From NCBI RefSeq assembly GCF_963259705.1, contig NC_081844.1, positions 17,035,715 to 17,099,714 on the forward strand: a stretch of 64,000 nt of DNA, read 5' to 3'. Positions within the stretch are counted from its first letter, which is position 1, and each line of letters begins with the position of its first letter. The translations under genes were made by a program, and so were the position numbers. The notes below the pieces were generated by a model, which saw only the letters and a list, made by a program, of their open reading frames with translations, was not told the DNA's origin and did no database searches. The stretch is from Myotis daubentonii (taxonomy: Eukaryota; Chordata; Mammalia; Chiroptera; Vespertilionidae). Below are positions 11,010 to 20,210 of this stretch, piece by piece.

Positions 11010-11923
11010 CTAGAGGCCCGGTGCACAAAAATTTGTGCACTTGGCGGGGAGAGGGGTCCCTCAGCCCGGCCTGTGCCCTCTCGCAGTCTGGGACCCCTCA
11101 GGAGATAACTCCCTGCTGGCTTAGGCCTGCTCCTGGGTGGAAGAGGGCAAGCCCAATCCCTAGGTGCAGCCCCTGGTCAGGCTCAGAGCAGGGCCAATTG
11201 GGGAGTTGGGGCGCCACCCCCTGTCATGCACAGAGCAGGGTGGATTGGGAGGTTGTGATGCCACCCTCAGTCACGCTCAGGGTAGGGCCGATTGGGGGGT
11301 TGGGGCACCGTTCCCTGTCACACTCAAGGCAGGGTTGATGGGGAGGTTGCGGCGCCACCCCCTGTCATGCACAGAGCAGGGCCAATCCGGGGGTTGGGGC
11401 GCTTCCCCCTGTCACTCACAGAGCAGGGCCCATCAAGGGGGTTGGGGCTCTGTACCCTGTCACACACAGAGCAGGGCCTATCAAGGGGTTGGGGCACCGC
11501 CACTCTCACACTCAGGGCAGGGCCGATGGGGAGGTTATGGCTCTACCCCATCACACACAGAGCAGGGCCGGTGGGGGGGTGGAGTTGGGGCGCCACACCC
11601 TGTCACACACAGAGCAGGGCCAATCAGGGGGTTGGGGCACCGCACCCTGTCACACACAGAGCCGCAGGGTGATCAGGGGGTTGGGGAGCTCCCCCCATCA
11701 GGCACAGAGCAGGGCTGATCAGGGGTTTGGGGTGCCTTCCCCTGTCAGGAACAGAGCAGGGCGGATAGGGAGGTTGTGGCCCCGCCCCCTGTCACACACA
11801 GAGCCACAGGGCGATCAGGGGGTTTGGGCGCTGCCCCCTGTCACGCTGATCCCAGTGCTGGGAGGCCTCGCGGCTCCGCTGATCCCGGTGCTGGGAGACA
11901 TATCACCCTTTTACTATATAGGA
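11010..11923 (-). mobile_element. Helitron unit B with internal 47-bp array (about 15 units)
   Basis: The 3' end is CTAGAGGCCCGGTGCACAAA with the hairpin GTGCACAAAAATTTGTGCAC next to it; the 5' end (CCCTTTTACTATATAGGA) is at the right. Positions 11166-11850 are an imperfect array of about 47-bp units (CACAGAGCAGGGC, then a GATCAGGGGGTTGGGG core, then CCCCCTGTCA). Length variation keeps frames open on both strands; none is a gene. Unit B is fused to unit A at 11923/11924, with the junction TATAGGATAGAGGCC shared by two other loci in the window. Confidence 0.88.
11166..11850 (-). repeat. 47-bp tandem array inside Helitron B
   Basis: About 15 imperfect units with variable GTTGGGG cores. Adjacent units differ in whether CACTCA, CACACA or CATGCA precedes GAGCAGGGC. 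The homologous arrays at 31320-31715 and 62341-63400 have about 8 and 22 units. Confidence 0.85.
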
Positions 11924-12474
11924 TAGAGGCCTGGTGCATGTGTGGGTGCCGGCTGGTTTGCCCTGAAGGGTGTCCTGGATCAGGGTGGGGGTCCCCACTG
12001 GGGTGCCTGGCCAGTCTGGGTGAGGGGCTGAGGGCTGTTTTTAGGCTGGGGGTTACTGAAGCTCCCAACCACTCCTTTTTTTCTTTTTTTTTCTTTTTAT
12101 TCTGGGCCAGCCTTAGCTTTGAGGCTTGGCTCCAGCTCTTAGGCCTCCACTGCTGAAAGTAGGTTTCTGGCCTTTGCTTACAATGTTGTGATCCTGCTGG
12201 CTGAAGCCCGGACTAAAGCAGGTTTCTGGTGTTTTGTTTAGCTTCTATATTTGTTACATAGTTGCTTAGAGTTGCAGCTCAGAGGCCTGCAGCGGCAGGC
12301 GGGGAACGTTGGAGTCCTCTGTCACTGAAGCAAGCAAGCCTCATGTTAGTTTCAAGCTGCCTGGCTGCCAGCAGCCATCTTGGCTGGCAGTTAATTTGCA
12401 TATCTCCCTTATTAGCCAATGGGAAGGGTAGCGGTCGTACGCTAATTACCATGTTTCTCTTTTATTAGATAGGA
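11924..12474 (-). mobile_element. Helitron unit A (5' unit of the composite)
   Basis: Left end TAGAGGCCTGGTGCATG is a Helitron 3' terminus whose CTAG has lost its last base in the fusion. Right end ...TCTCTTTTATTAGATAGGA is the 5' terminus (TC on the minus strand), followed by host T. Near the 5' end, on the minus strand, are ATTGGCTAAT (CCAAT), ATGCAAATTAA (octamer) and CCAAGATGGC (YY1-like), a promoter-like cluster. The pyrimidine run at 12078-12102 is part of the element and recurs in the other copies. Confidence 0.85.
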
Positions 12475-12530
12475 TTATTTTGTTGATGGTTTTGGTGTCT
12501 ATATTCATGAGGAATATTGATCTATAATTT
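12475..12530 (-). mobile_element. old L1 ORF2 segment, minus strand
   Basis: Short L1 bridge (TTTTGTTGATGGTTTTGGTG, then TCATGAGGAATATTGATC) between the Helitron and the Ves SINE. It continues the same ORF2 order as 10833. Confidence 0.8.
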
Positions 12531-12726
12531 AAAAAATGTTTTTATTGGTTTCAGAGAGGAAGGGAGAGGGAGCGATAGATAGAAATATCAGTGCTGAAAG
12601 AGAATCATTGATTGGCTGCTTCCTGCATGCCCCCTACTGGAGATTGAGCCTGCAACCTGGGCATGTGCCCTGACTTGGAATCAAACTGTGACCTCCTGGC
12701 TTAACCACTGAGCCATGCCAGTCAGG
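12531..12726 (-). mobile_element. Ves SINE in L1, minus strand
   Basis: Antisense Ves SINE ending in CCACTGAGCCATGCCAGTCA. It is flanked by a perfect 9-bp duplication, CTATAATTT at 12522-12530 and 12727-12735. It interrupts the L1 ORF2 relic. Confidence 0.92.
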
Positions 12727-12735
12727 CTATAATTT

Positions 12736-13579
12736 TTTATATTATTTTAATTTTGGTGTTAGGATAATGGTGAGCTCATAAAGAAAGTTTTGAAGTGTCT
12801 CTTTCCCTTTTATTTTCTGGAAGAGATTGTGCAAAATCTTTAAATGTCTGGTAGAATTTGTCAATGAAACCATCTAGGTCTGGAATTTCTATTTGAGAAG
12901 GTTTTTAAACTGTGGGTTACGTTTCTTTAATAATTATAACACTAGCATACTGAATAAACTTCAGATCACCCACCTCATGTGGGTGAATTTCGGTAGTTTG
13001 TGGTTTTTGAGAAATTAGCCCATTTCATTCAAGTTGTCAATTTGGTATGCATAGAGTTGTGATGGGAGGTGCTTACTATCCTTTAATGTGAGAGGAAGCT
13101 GATGTTAGCAATATATGTTTTATTGATTTGACACTTTTCTTCTTTTCTAATGAAAACACTTAATGATAAAAATTTATGTCTCTCTAAGCACTACTTTAGC
13201 TGCATCTTGCACATTTTGATAGATTATGCTTTTATGTATTTCAGTTTAATCCAAACTATATTATAATATCCTTTGAGACTTCTTCTTTGGCTCATGGATT
13301 ATTTAGAAGCATATTGGGAAATTTCCAAGTGTCTGATAATTTTCTTATTATCTTTCTGTTATTTATTTCCAGTTTAATGTTATCATGTTAAGATAATTAA
13401 GTTTGTATGATATCAATGATTTTAATTTGTAAAGATTTGTTTTATGATTCAGAATATGGTCCATCTTGCTGAATATTTCATGTGTATTAGAAAAGAATAT
13501 AGATATCAATTACATTCCATTGGTTCGTCGTCTGTTTAGTTCTTCTGTATCTTTGCTGATTTTCTCTCTATTGGTTCTA
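12736..13579 (-). mobile_element. old L1 ORF2 segment, minus strand
   Basis: Antisense ORF2 with typical order (TTTTGGTGTTAGGATAATGG, GGTAGAATTTGTCAATGAAA, CACTACTTTAGCTGCATCTT). Stops and indels show it is dead. Confidence 0.85.
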
Positions 13580-13962
13580 TCCTTACTAATAAAAGCCTAA
13601 GTTATCATCATGCCTTGATGCGCTCATGCCATCACAAGATGGCTGTGGGCACAATGGGCATGCAGAGGTGGGCAGGGCTGGGCTTGATGCTGTGTGCGTG
13701 GCACAGAGCCTGCCTGGGAGTCCTGCCTCCTCCTGGCTCCACGTGGTGGGGCCTGCCTGGGGGTCCTGGGGGTCCTGCCTCCCAGTTCCATGTAACGCGG
13801 AGGCCTACCTCTTTGGGGCAATCCATTGAGGAGTCCTGGAAGGGTGGGTGGGGCCTACTTCTTTGGGGCAATTGATCGCTGGGCTCCCACACTGTGATAG
13901 GGCACAGGCCAGGCTGGGGGACCTCCCCCCAAGTGCACAAATTTCATGCACCGGGCCACTAG
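13580..13962 (+). mobile_element. non-autonomous Helitron in L1
   Basis: 5' end TCCTTACTAATAAAAGCCTA preceded by A. 3' end AATTTCATGCACCGGGCCAC ending in CTAG and followed by T, with the hairpin GTGCACAAATTTCATGCAC upstream. The interior contains two related blocks with CTACCTCTTTGGGGCAAT and CTACTTCTTTGGGGCAAT (a local duplication, about 13805 and 13855). Confidence 0.85.
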
Positions 13963-14214
13963 TTTATTAATAAGAGAGGAGTGTCCTACCGTTTTTGTGA
14001 ATTTGATTAATTTTCATTTAGTTCCATTAGTTTTACTTCATGTATTTTGAAGCTCTCTGGTTAGGTGCAAGCACATTTAGGACTGTAATATCTTTTCATG
14101 AATTGATGCTTTTAGCACTATGTGACATTTTTCTTAATCCTTTGTAATTTTCTTTGCTCTGAAGTCTACTTTGTTTGATGCTAAAATAGCCACTATATCT
14201 TTTTTATTAATATA
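13963..14214 (-). mobile_element. old L1 ORF2 segment, minus strand
   Basis: Antisense L1 with CTCTGAAGTCTACTTTGTTT and ATAGCCACTATATCTTTTTT, the ORF2 upstream half. It is interrupted on both sides by Helitrons. Confidence 0.75.
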
Positions 14215-14593
14215 TTAGTTGCCCAGTGCATGAATTTGTGCACAGGTGGGGGGGGGCGTCCCTTGGGGTGGCTGATGGGGATCGGGCCAAACCAGCAGTC
14301 CAATGCTGCCTGCTGCTCCTTCCTGCCACTCCCACTCATCCCGGCCCTGCTGTGGGCTTGCACCTAGCCAGTCCCGATTGGGAGAGACTCATGCAGCAGC
14401 AGCAGCGCTCACCAGCCATGAGCCCTGCGTCTGGCACCTGTCCAGAGGGAGGTTGGGGGGCCGAATATGATTGGCCCTCCAGGCAGGCGGTGGGATGCCC
14501 TTGCCGGCTGGGATCTGGATCTGTCCTGCTGACGTTTGCACCGGTTGTCGGGAGTCACCTGGTGGCTGCTTTTATATCATTTCTTCCTTGCAG

Positions 14594-14736
14594 ATTGTCT
14601 AGGGAGGGGAAGCAGCTGCAGTGCCCAAGGCTGACTTCCAGAAGGCCTACAATACTGTCCGGTTCATGCTGGCAACACTGGTCTGTCAGTGCCTGGCCTG
14701 TTCTCCAGAGACTGAACCTGCAGGACTATTGAGGAA
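14594..14736 (+). pseudogene. captured exon-like segment inside Helitron
   Basis: The segment is preceded by a polypyrimidine tract and acceptor (TTTCTTCCTTGCAG) and followed by a good donor (GAA|GTGAGTAG). It is 143 bp, with 47 full codons plus two bases. Read from the acceptor in phase 0 there is one stop (TAG, codon 3); everything after it is open and reads like ordinary protein, including KADFQKAYNTVRFMLATLV at residues 12-30. The third-position composition is C/G-rich, unlike the surrounding L1. It lies antisense to the host Helitron. I do not recognise the parent gene. It resembles the gene capture documented for bat Helitrons. The alternative is a chance splice-like pattern around Helitron filler. 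Confidence 0.55.
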
Positions 14737-14900
14737 GTGAGTAGCTGCTGCTGGGCTGGTGGACCGCCAGAATGGGTCAGTCAGCTGAGTGGCATTCTTC
14801 TCTTGGAGCATACTGACCACTAGGGGGCAGCTCCTTGTGGTGAGTGCACATCATAGTGTCCAGTCGACCGGTTGTTGGGTCATTCGGCCGCTTAGGCTTT

Positions 14901-14901
14901 T

Positions 14902-14946
<45 letters not shown>
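14901..14946. repeat. (GATA)n microsatellite at Helitron 5' end
   Basis: About 11 GATA units that grow directly out of the Helitron 5' terminus (TATAGA on this strand). The expansion keeps the GA-before-T border. Confidence 0.9.
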
Positions 14947-14947
<1 letters not shown>

Positions 14948-14999
14948 TTATCATGTGTCTGTTCCCATCATTTTACTTTGACTTTCTCATATAATTATA
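14947..14999 (-). mobile_element. L1 ORF2 bridge between two Helitrons
   Basis: A 53-bp remnant of the interrupted L1 (CCCATCATTTTACTTTGACT), recognisable mainly because the L1 resumes at 15351 with its next segment. Confidence 0.6.
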
Positions 15000-15350
15000 C
15001 TAGAGGCCCAGTGCATGGATTCGTGCACCAGTGGGGTCCTTCAGCCTGGTCTGCAGGGATCAGGTCAAAACCAGCAGTCTGACATCCCCTGAGGGGCCCT
15101 GGATTGTGAGAGGGCACAGGCCAGGCCGAAGGATCCCACTGGTTCATGAATCCATGCACCGGGCCTCTAGCATACATATAAGATCTTTGGTTAATCTCTT
15201 TCCGTCCTCCCCCCCCATCCCCTCTTCCCTTTGAGATTCATCAATCTGTTCCATGTTTCCATGCCTGTGCGTCTGCTCCCTGTTGGTCAGTGCGCATCAT
15301 AGCAAACAGTGGAACTGTCGAATAGTCACTTAGGTTTTTATATAGATAGA
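15000..15350 (-). mobile_element. rearranged Helitron with inverted 3' ends and an L1 tail
   Basis: The left 3' end CTAGAGGCCCAGTGCATGGA is mirrored at 15142-15170 by TCATGAATCCATGCACCGGG...CTCTAG, a second 3' end in the opposite direction. Next comes L1 3' UTR material (TCTTTGGTTAATCTCTTTCC, then C-runs and GAGATTCATCAATCTGTTCC) at 15178-15265. A Helitron 5' end follows (GTCACTTAGGTTTTTATATA, ending GATAGA before T at 15350). The outer borders still sit between A and T in the L1, so the whole 351 bp probably inserted as one unit. Confidence 0.7.
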
Positions 15351-15640
15351 TTTGAAGTGAGTTTCTTATAAACAACACATAGTTAAGGCATACTTTAAAT
15401 CTATTCTAGCAATATCTGTCTTTTAATTTATAGCTTTAGACCTTTTATACTTAATGTAATTATTTCTATATTTAGACCTAAGACAACCATGTTATTATTT
15501 TTTTTCTGTTTGTTATCTTTATTTTTATTTATCTGACTCCCCTTTCTTACCTTCTTTTGGATTATTTAAACTGGATTTATTCACCTCAGCTTACACTTAC
15601 TTTTTAGATATTTCAGTATTGTTTATATTTCAACAACTAT
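15351..15640 (-). mobile_element. old L1 ORF2 5' segment, minus strand
   Basis: Antisense L1 (TTTGAAGTGAGTTTCTTATA, then ATCTATTCTAGCAATATCTG) that continues the interrupted element. The right border is vague. Confidence 0.65.
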
Positions 15641-16640
15641 GTTAGAATGTCCTTGAAGTCAGAGATTGATTGTATTTACTGTACTTCTATTTGTTCTTTA
15701 CCCTCTATCATTGCCAAACTAGGACAGTACATTTTATGTAGTGGCTGCTCAGTAGCTTTTCATTAAAGTGAATCAATGGGTATTGAGTGATTTGAATTTA
15801 TGTTTGATATTTGTGATATTTCATGCTCAGAGTATTTTGCCTCCTCTAGAGGGGCTAGAATAATTTCCTTTCCCTTCAGATATATGGGTTACCTTTAAAA
15901 TCTTTTGGATTGGTATTTTGGATTTATATTTAACCACATCTGTGGATATATACACTGGAGAAGACAGTGTTTCATTTATCCCTTAAAAAAGTGTCTTCAT
16001 GAAAAATCTTAGGAGTTAGTTTGCCCTGGGTATGTTATACCCAGTATCGACTCATGAACAGTTTTAGTAATGTCATACAAAAGCCTCCAGTCAGCCAGAC
16101 TTGTCTATAACGGGCTGAAGATATGAACACGTTGAAAAGAAGGCATTAGTCAGAAAGGGCTGGTGTGAAGTGCAAGTTCAGGAATAGGAGATTCACAGCA
16201 GAAGACTAGCGGTGCCCACCAGAGTCCTGTGCACCATCCCTGGAGATAGGAGATCCAGGTAGGTGCACGAGGCTGCCTCCATTAAACTCCCACTTCTCTC
16301 ACCTCTCCTCATTCTAGTTCCAGGATCATCAAGAACACTTATAAGCAATTTCCTCTGAGTTATGTAAACAAAAACTAGAGGATAACAATGGAAAATTAAA
16401 CACATGCATTTACTGTTGCCTCCTCTGCAGCTCTATTGAATTCATAGTAAAGGGATTTTTCAAAAGGCACAAACCCAAAAGCAAAGTGAAATGAGATGAG
16501 GAAATAATAGAAGCAGAACTTTGAAGGTGGGAAGTACATGGGTGAGTAGTAAATTAGCAGGTCCAAGGAAAGAGAATCTTATAAAGGCAGTGGGGAGAAA
16601 AAAGAAGCAATCAGATTTACTTGTACAAATCCTCACACAG
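15641..16640. other. unassigned AT-rich sequence
   Basis: No gene or clear repeat. A fragment near 15650-15775 (AGTCAGAGATTGATTGTATT, then CAGTACATTTTATGTAGTGG) may be an old interspersed repeat. The right end grades into the HAL1-like element. Confidence 0.4.
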
Positions 16641-18170
16641 CTTCAGAACTGGTGGCAGCAGGCATGCCTTGAACAAGGGGCAAATGGAGCGGGGGGCTCT
16701 AATATCAAGAGGATTGGTTAAAGTCTCTTTATAAAACTTAGGTCCTCAAATTCTCTCCCCTACTCTGTCCAGTGCTCCACCCCTGCGGAAGACCAGAGGT
16801 TTACTTCCTAGGAGGATAAAACAAAAGATCTTTGGATTTGAGAATCTCAAGCACAACCAATGGTGTGGGCACTTGTGAAACAGGAGCATCAAGTGAGACC
16901 CATGCTCCTGCCTTGCTTCCCCACTGGGCTCCAGTACACTGACAGCTGTAACTTTATCTTTCAGGCAAGAGGCTAGAACAGCCTTTTCTAAAGATCTGAT
17001 CAGTCCAAGAAGAATGATGTAAGTGTATTGAATCGGGAGTTTCCCAATGAACCAGACCCACCGGATTATCCTAGTGTGATAGAGCCAACCAACGAGGCCT
17101 ATCCGTACACTCAGTGCTTTTAGTCTCCCAGTCTTAAAAGATTATCAGACATCAGAAGGAGAATCAGAGATCTGAGGAAAACCTCCAAAGGAAAAATAGA
17201 CACCAGAATAAAGAAATAGAAAAAGTCAACTTGATGGAACAGAGACTACATAGAGAGCACAAAAGTAAAATTAAAACCATCAGTAATGTCTTCAGAGAAA
17301 TAAGAGAATACATTGCAGTCCTGAAACAAGAACATTCAGAGAATAAGGTTGTTTAGAAATGAAAACTGTGATGTCAAAAAAACAACAACAAACTTAACAG
17401 AAGGTTTGGGAGTTAAAGTTAAGGAATTCTCAGAGAAAGTGGAGCCGGAGGTGAAAGTGATGGAAAACAGGAGTGAAAAGAAAAATTAGAAAATTAGAGG
17501 ACCTGTGCTGAAAGACCAATGTCTAAATCATAGTTCCAAAAGAGAAGGCAGAGGACATAGAAGGGATAAAATCATCAAGGAAATAATTTAAGGAATTTCC
17601 CATAATTGAAGACATGTGTTTCCAAATTAAAAAACAAACAAACAAATGCTCAAACAGTGCATGGTAACACACCCACATCATGCACCTTTGAGAAGCTTTA
17701 GAACACTGGGACTAAAAGAAGACCCCCACATTTCCAGGCAGGATAAAAGTTAGATCGCCTACAAAGGATAAGCAATTAGAATCACGTTGACTTTTCAATA
17801 CCAACACCAGAATTTAAGTCTACTCAAATTTTGATGCAAAATAAGTTGTACCCTGGAATGCTATATTCATTTAAATTGACAATGTGTATGAATGAAATAA
17901 AGACATTTTCAGACATGAAATATCACAAGATGTTTGCTTCCAAGGCACCCTTTCTTGGGAAGCTATTGGAAGTGGTGGTACTCCAAGATGAGGTTGTAAA
18001 AGGGAGAGAAAGACATGAGTTACAGGAAACAGGAGTTTGGGCACAGCAGATAGGCAAGGGGAATCCTACGATGAAGGTGAAGTAAGACCCCAGGATACAT
18101 CGTAGACAAGTAGTCCACACTGGACTAGCTCAGAAAGCGAGTTTCATTTAACGAACAGAGTATTTCATGG
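16641..18170 (+). mobile_element. HAL1-like LINE fragment, plus strand
   Basis: The order of features matches HAL1 (an L1 relative with an ORF1-like frame): AAAATAGACACCAGAATAAA and GATGGAACAGAGACTACATA near 17195-17255; CCCCACATTTCCAGGCAGGA near 17725; AATAAAGACATTTTCAGACA near 17898; GCACCCTTTCTTGGGAAGCT near 17945; then the 3' part with GATGAGGTTGTAAAAGGGAG. Many stops, so not functional. The left boundary is uncertain. Confidence 0.7.
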
Positions 18171-18680
18171 TTCCAAATATATTGGGAGTTTGGGTTTGAA
18201 ATGTGGTAAACACATACAAATGAACCAATGAAAAAGTAAAACAAAACAAAAGTCAAGCCAAAACAGAGAAATGTGTTAAGAAGGAAGAGTAGTCACAGCG
18301 TGTCCTAAGGCTCAGCCATGCATGGTGTCTACATAGTGGTGATATTAGTGGACACTCAGTGAACATGCCAACCAAAATGACAATGTACATCTGCACTGGG
18401 AGGGCGTGAGGACCGGATGGGAACATGTGCACATGGTGAGCTTGAGGGGAAGCAACTCAGAAGTCAGGGGGGAAGCCTGACACATTTGAGGGAGACCTTC
18501 CTCGATGGCTCCTTCTGACCTTGGATCCTCCCAATATGACCCCCTCTTCTCCTCAGAGGGGCTTGTCACTATTTAGAATGATTCCCTTGCAGGGGTCCTG
18601 CTTGTGTGTCTGCCTCGCCACGGTTGTGAAGGTAGCAGTCCCATGTGTTCTGTTCATTACTGTACCCCTAGCCCCAAGCC
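18171..18680. other. unassigned sequence
   Basis: AT-rich to mixed, no gene. Short open frames on the minus strand lack supporting features. Confidence 0.4.
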
Positions 18681-19140
18681 ACTTTCTTTCTTTTTAGTTT
18701 GTTATTTCTTCTTAATTCTGTTTGTGATCTCTTCAGATTTTTAGAAGTATTTCAATGTTTATGTAGTCAGGCTTGCGATTTTCTTCCTAAAGTTTCTTCC
18801 TTCATTTTTATGCTTAGAAGTGCCTTTTTGACGTGAGAACAGATAAATATTTACTTAAATATTTTCTAGTTCTTTTATGTGTTTTTAAATAAATAATGCA
18901 GTGCTTTTATCCATGTTGAGTTTATATTGGTTTATAGTGTGAAGAGTACAATATAAAGCAACTGTATTTTTACAGTTAATAAATTACCCTGACTCCATTT
19001 ATGAAATAAACCCATCATGCCCTCACTGGTTGGAAATGCCACCTTTATTGGATACTAAGTTCTTATGGATGTTAAGTTCTGTTTCTGGGCTTTCTAGCTT
19101 CAATATGTTTATTTTAGTGCCAGTACTGCATAGACCAAAG
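18681..19140 (-). mobile_element. very old L1 fragment, minus strand
   Basis: Antisense L1M-like sequence (TTCAGATTTTTAGAAGTATT, ATGTTGAGTTTATATTGGTT, TTTATTTTAGTGCCAGTACT). It is strongly diverged and the subfamily was not assigned. Confidence 0.55.
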
Positions 19141-19569
19141 ACCCTCTCATTGCAGTGATTCTTCGAATGTGGCACATTGTTGCTATAGAAATAGTGACAA
19201 GAGTGTTCCAGTCTTCAGGCCATTTTCTTTGTTATTGCAAAGTCATAACTAGCCACAATGACTCTCTACCCCACTGTTAGTGATCACCCTGGTGAGTCAG
19301 AGATGGCCTCTGACGAAAGCACTTTTCTCCATGGGCTTGCAAAGTCACATGTATGGATTTACGTGGATGCCTGCTATGCACCATGAATACTGCTACATTT
19401 AAAGCTCTGCGTCACGATCTCAGATTCAGAGCTGGTAGCAATAGTGGGTGAAGTAAACTGGGTGTAAGATAATATGGAGACGTGGGGTCTCTGGAGAATG
19501 CACCCCCTATTTAAAGACATTCGGATGGTTTCAAATCCAGGTATGGCATGGACTGGATGTGACATGAGG

Positions 19570-19800
19570 ACCACATACTTGACCTCTGCTGTGTAGAACA
19601 ACTGTGGCGATAGATAGCTTATAGATTGTTTCATTTGATTCCTACAACACCGTTTGAGGTAGACATTAACCAATACGCCCATTTACAGCACACACACCAG
19701 TCTTCAAAGAGACCTAGTAACTTGCATAAGACTTTATAGCCAATGCTTCCTATGACAGACCCAGGCCTCTGACCTGGCTCCGGACTCTATTCTCTCTCTT
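19570..19800 (-). mobile_element. MIR SINE, minus strand
   Basis: Antisense MIR order: TTGAGGTAGACATTAACCAA, CGCCCATTTACAG, AGTAACTTGCATAAGACTTT, CAGACCCAGGCCTCTGACCT. Confidence 0.75.
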
Positions 19801-20080
19801 CTGCACACGTGATGGCGCCCTGCACAGTGAGTGCAGGGATAACAAGGTGAGATGCTTTCATGACAAAAGAATGAGCTATTTTTTGTTATTGAATCTAAAA
19901 ATACCAGAATGTAAGTGACCTACAAAGCCTGCCTCTGGCTGAATTCCAAATGCCAGGGCCACAGCACAGGGAGAGGTGACACCAGGCAGTCAGAGCTCCT
20001 GCTGACAGGTGTGCCCTGGTGCACATCTGTCTGAAACATCTGGGGTTAGCCCGGCCAGAGAGGATGTGGACTGAAGATCC
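19801..20080. other. unique sequence
   Basis: No gene or repeat recognised. Contains GCCCTGGTGCACATCTG and other mixed unique words. Confidence 0.4.
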
Positions 20081-20210
20081 CAAATGCTTTCCACCTGCTA
20101 TTGTCACAGCCATTTAGGAAATTCCCAGAGAGAGGGGTTGATGAGGCTGATGCGGAGACTTTTAAATTACCAGATTAATTCTAGAGCTGATGCAGGCTGC
20201 CTCTCTCCTT
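20081..20210. promoter_or_regulatory. candidate conserved non-coding element
   Basis: Non-repeat block with AATTCCCAGAGA, TTTTAAATTACCAGATTAAT (homeodomain-like) and AGCTGATGCAGGCTGCC. Motif-based inference only. Confidence 0.25.

Larger units (their letters stand above)
14215..14946 (-). mobile_element. Helitron carrying a captured exon-like segment
   Basis: The left 3' end is TTAGTTGCCCAGTGCATGAA (CTAG mutated to TTAG), with a GTGCATGAATTTGTGCAC hairpin. The 5' end at the right is CGCTTAGGCTTTTATAGATA, expanded into a (GATA)n run at 14901-14946 and ending GA before T. The interior includes an exon-like segment with both splice sites at 14594-14736 and a CTCF-like core at 14817-14830. It is inserted in the same L1 as its neighbours. 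Confidence 0.8.

Noticed and set aside
11021..11926. Several open frames of 105-184 residues
   Set aside because: They lie in the 47-bp Helitron array, overlap in several frames and encode only repeat-derived GWG/HTQSR-like peptides.
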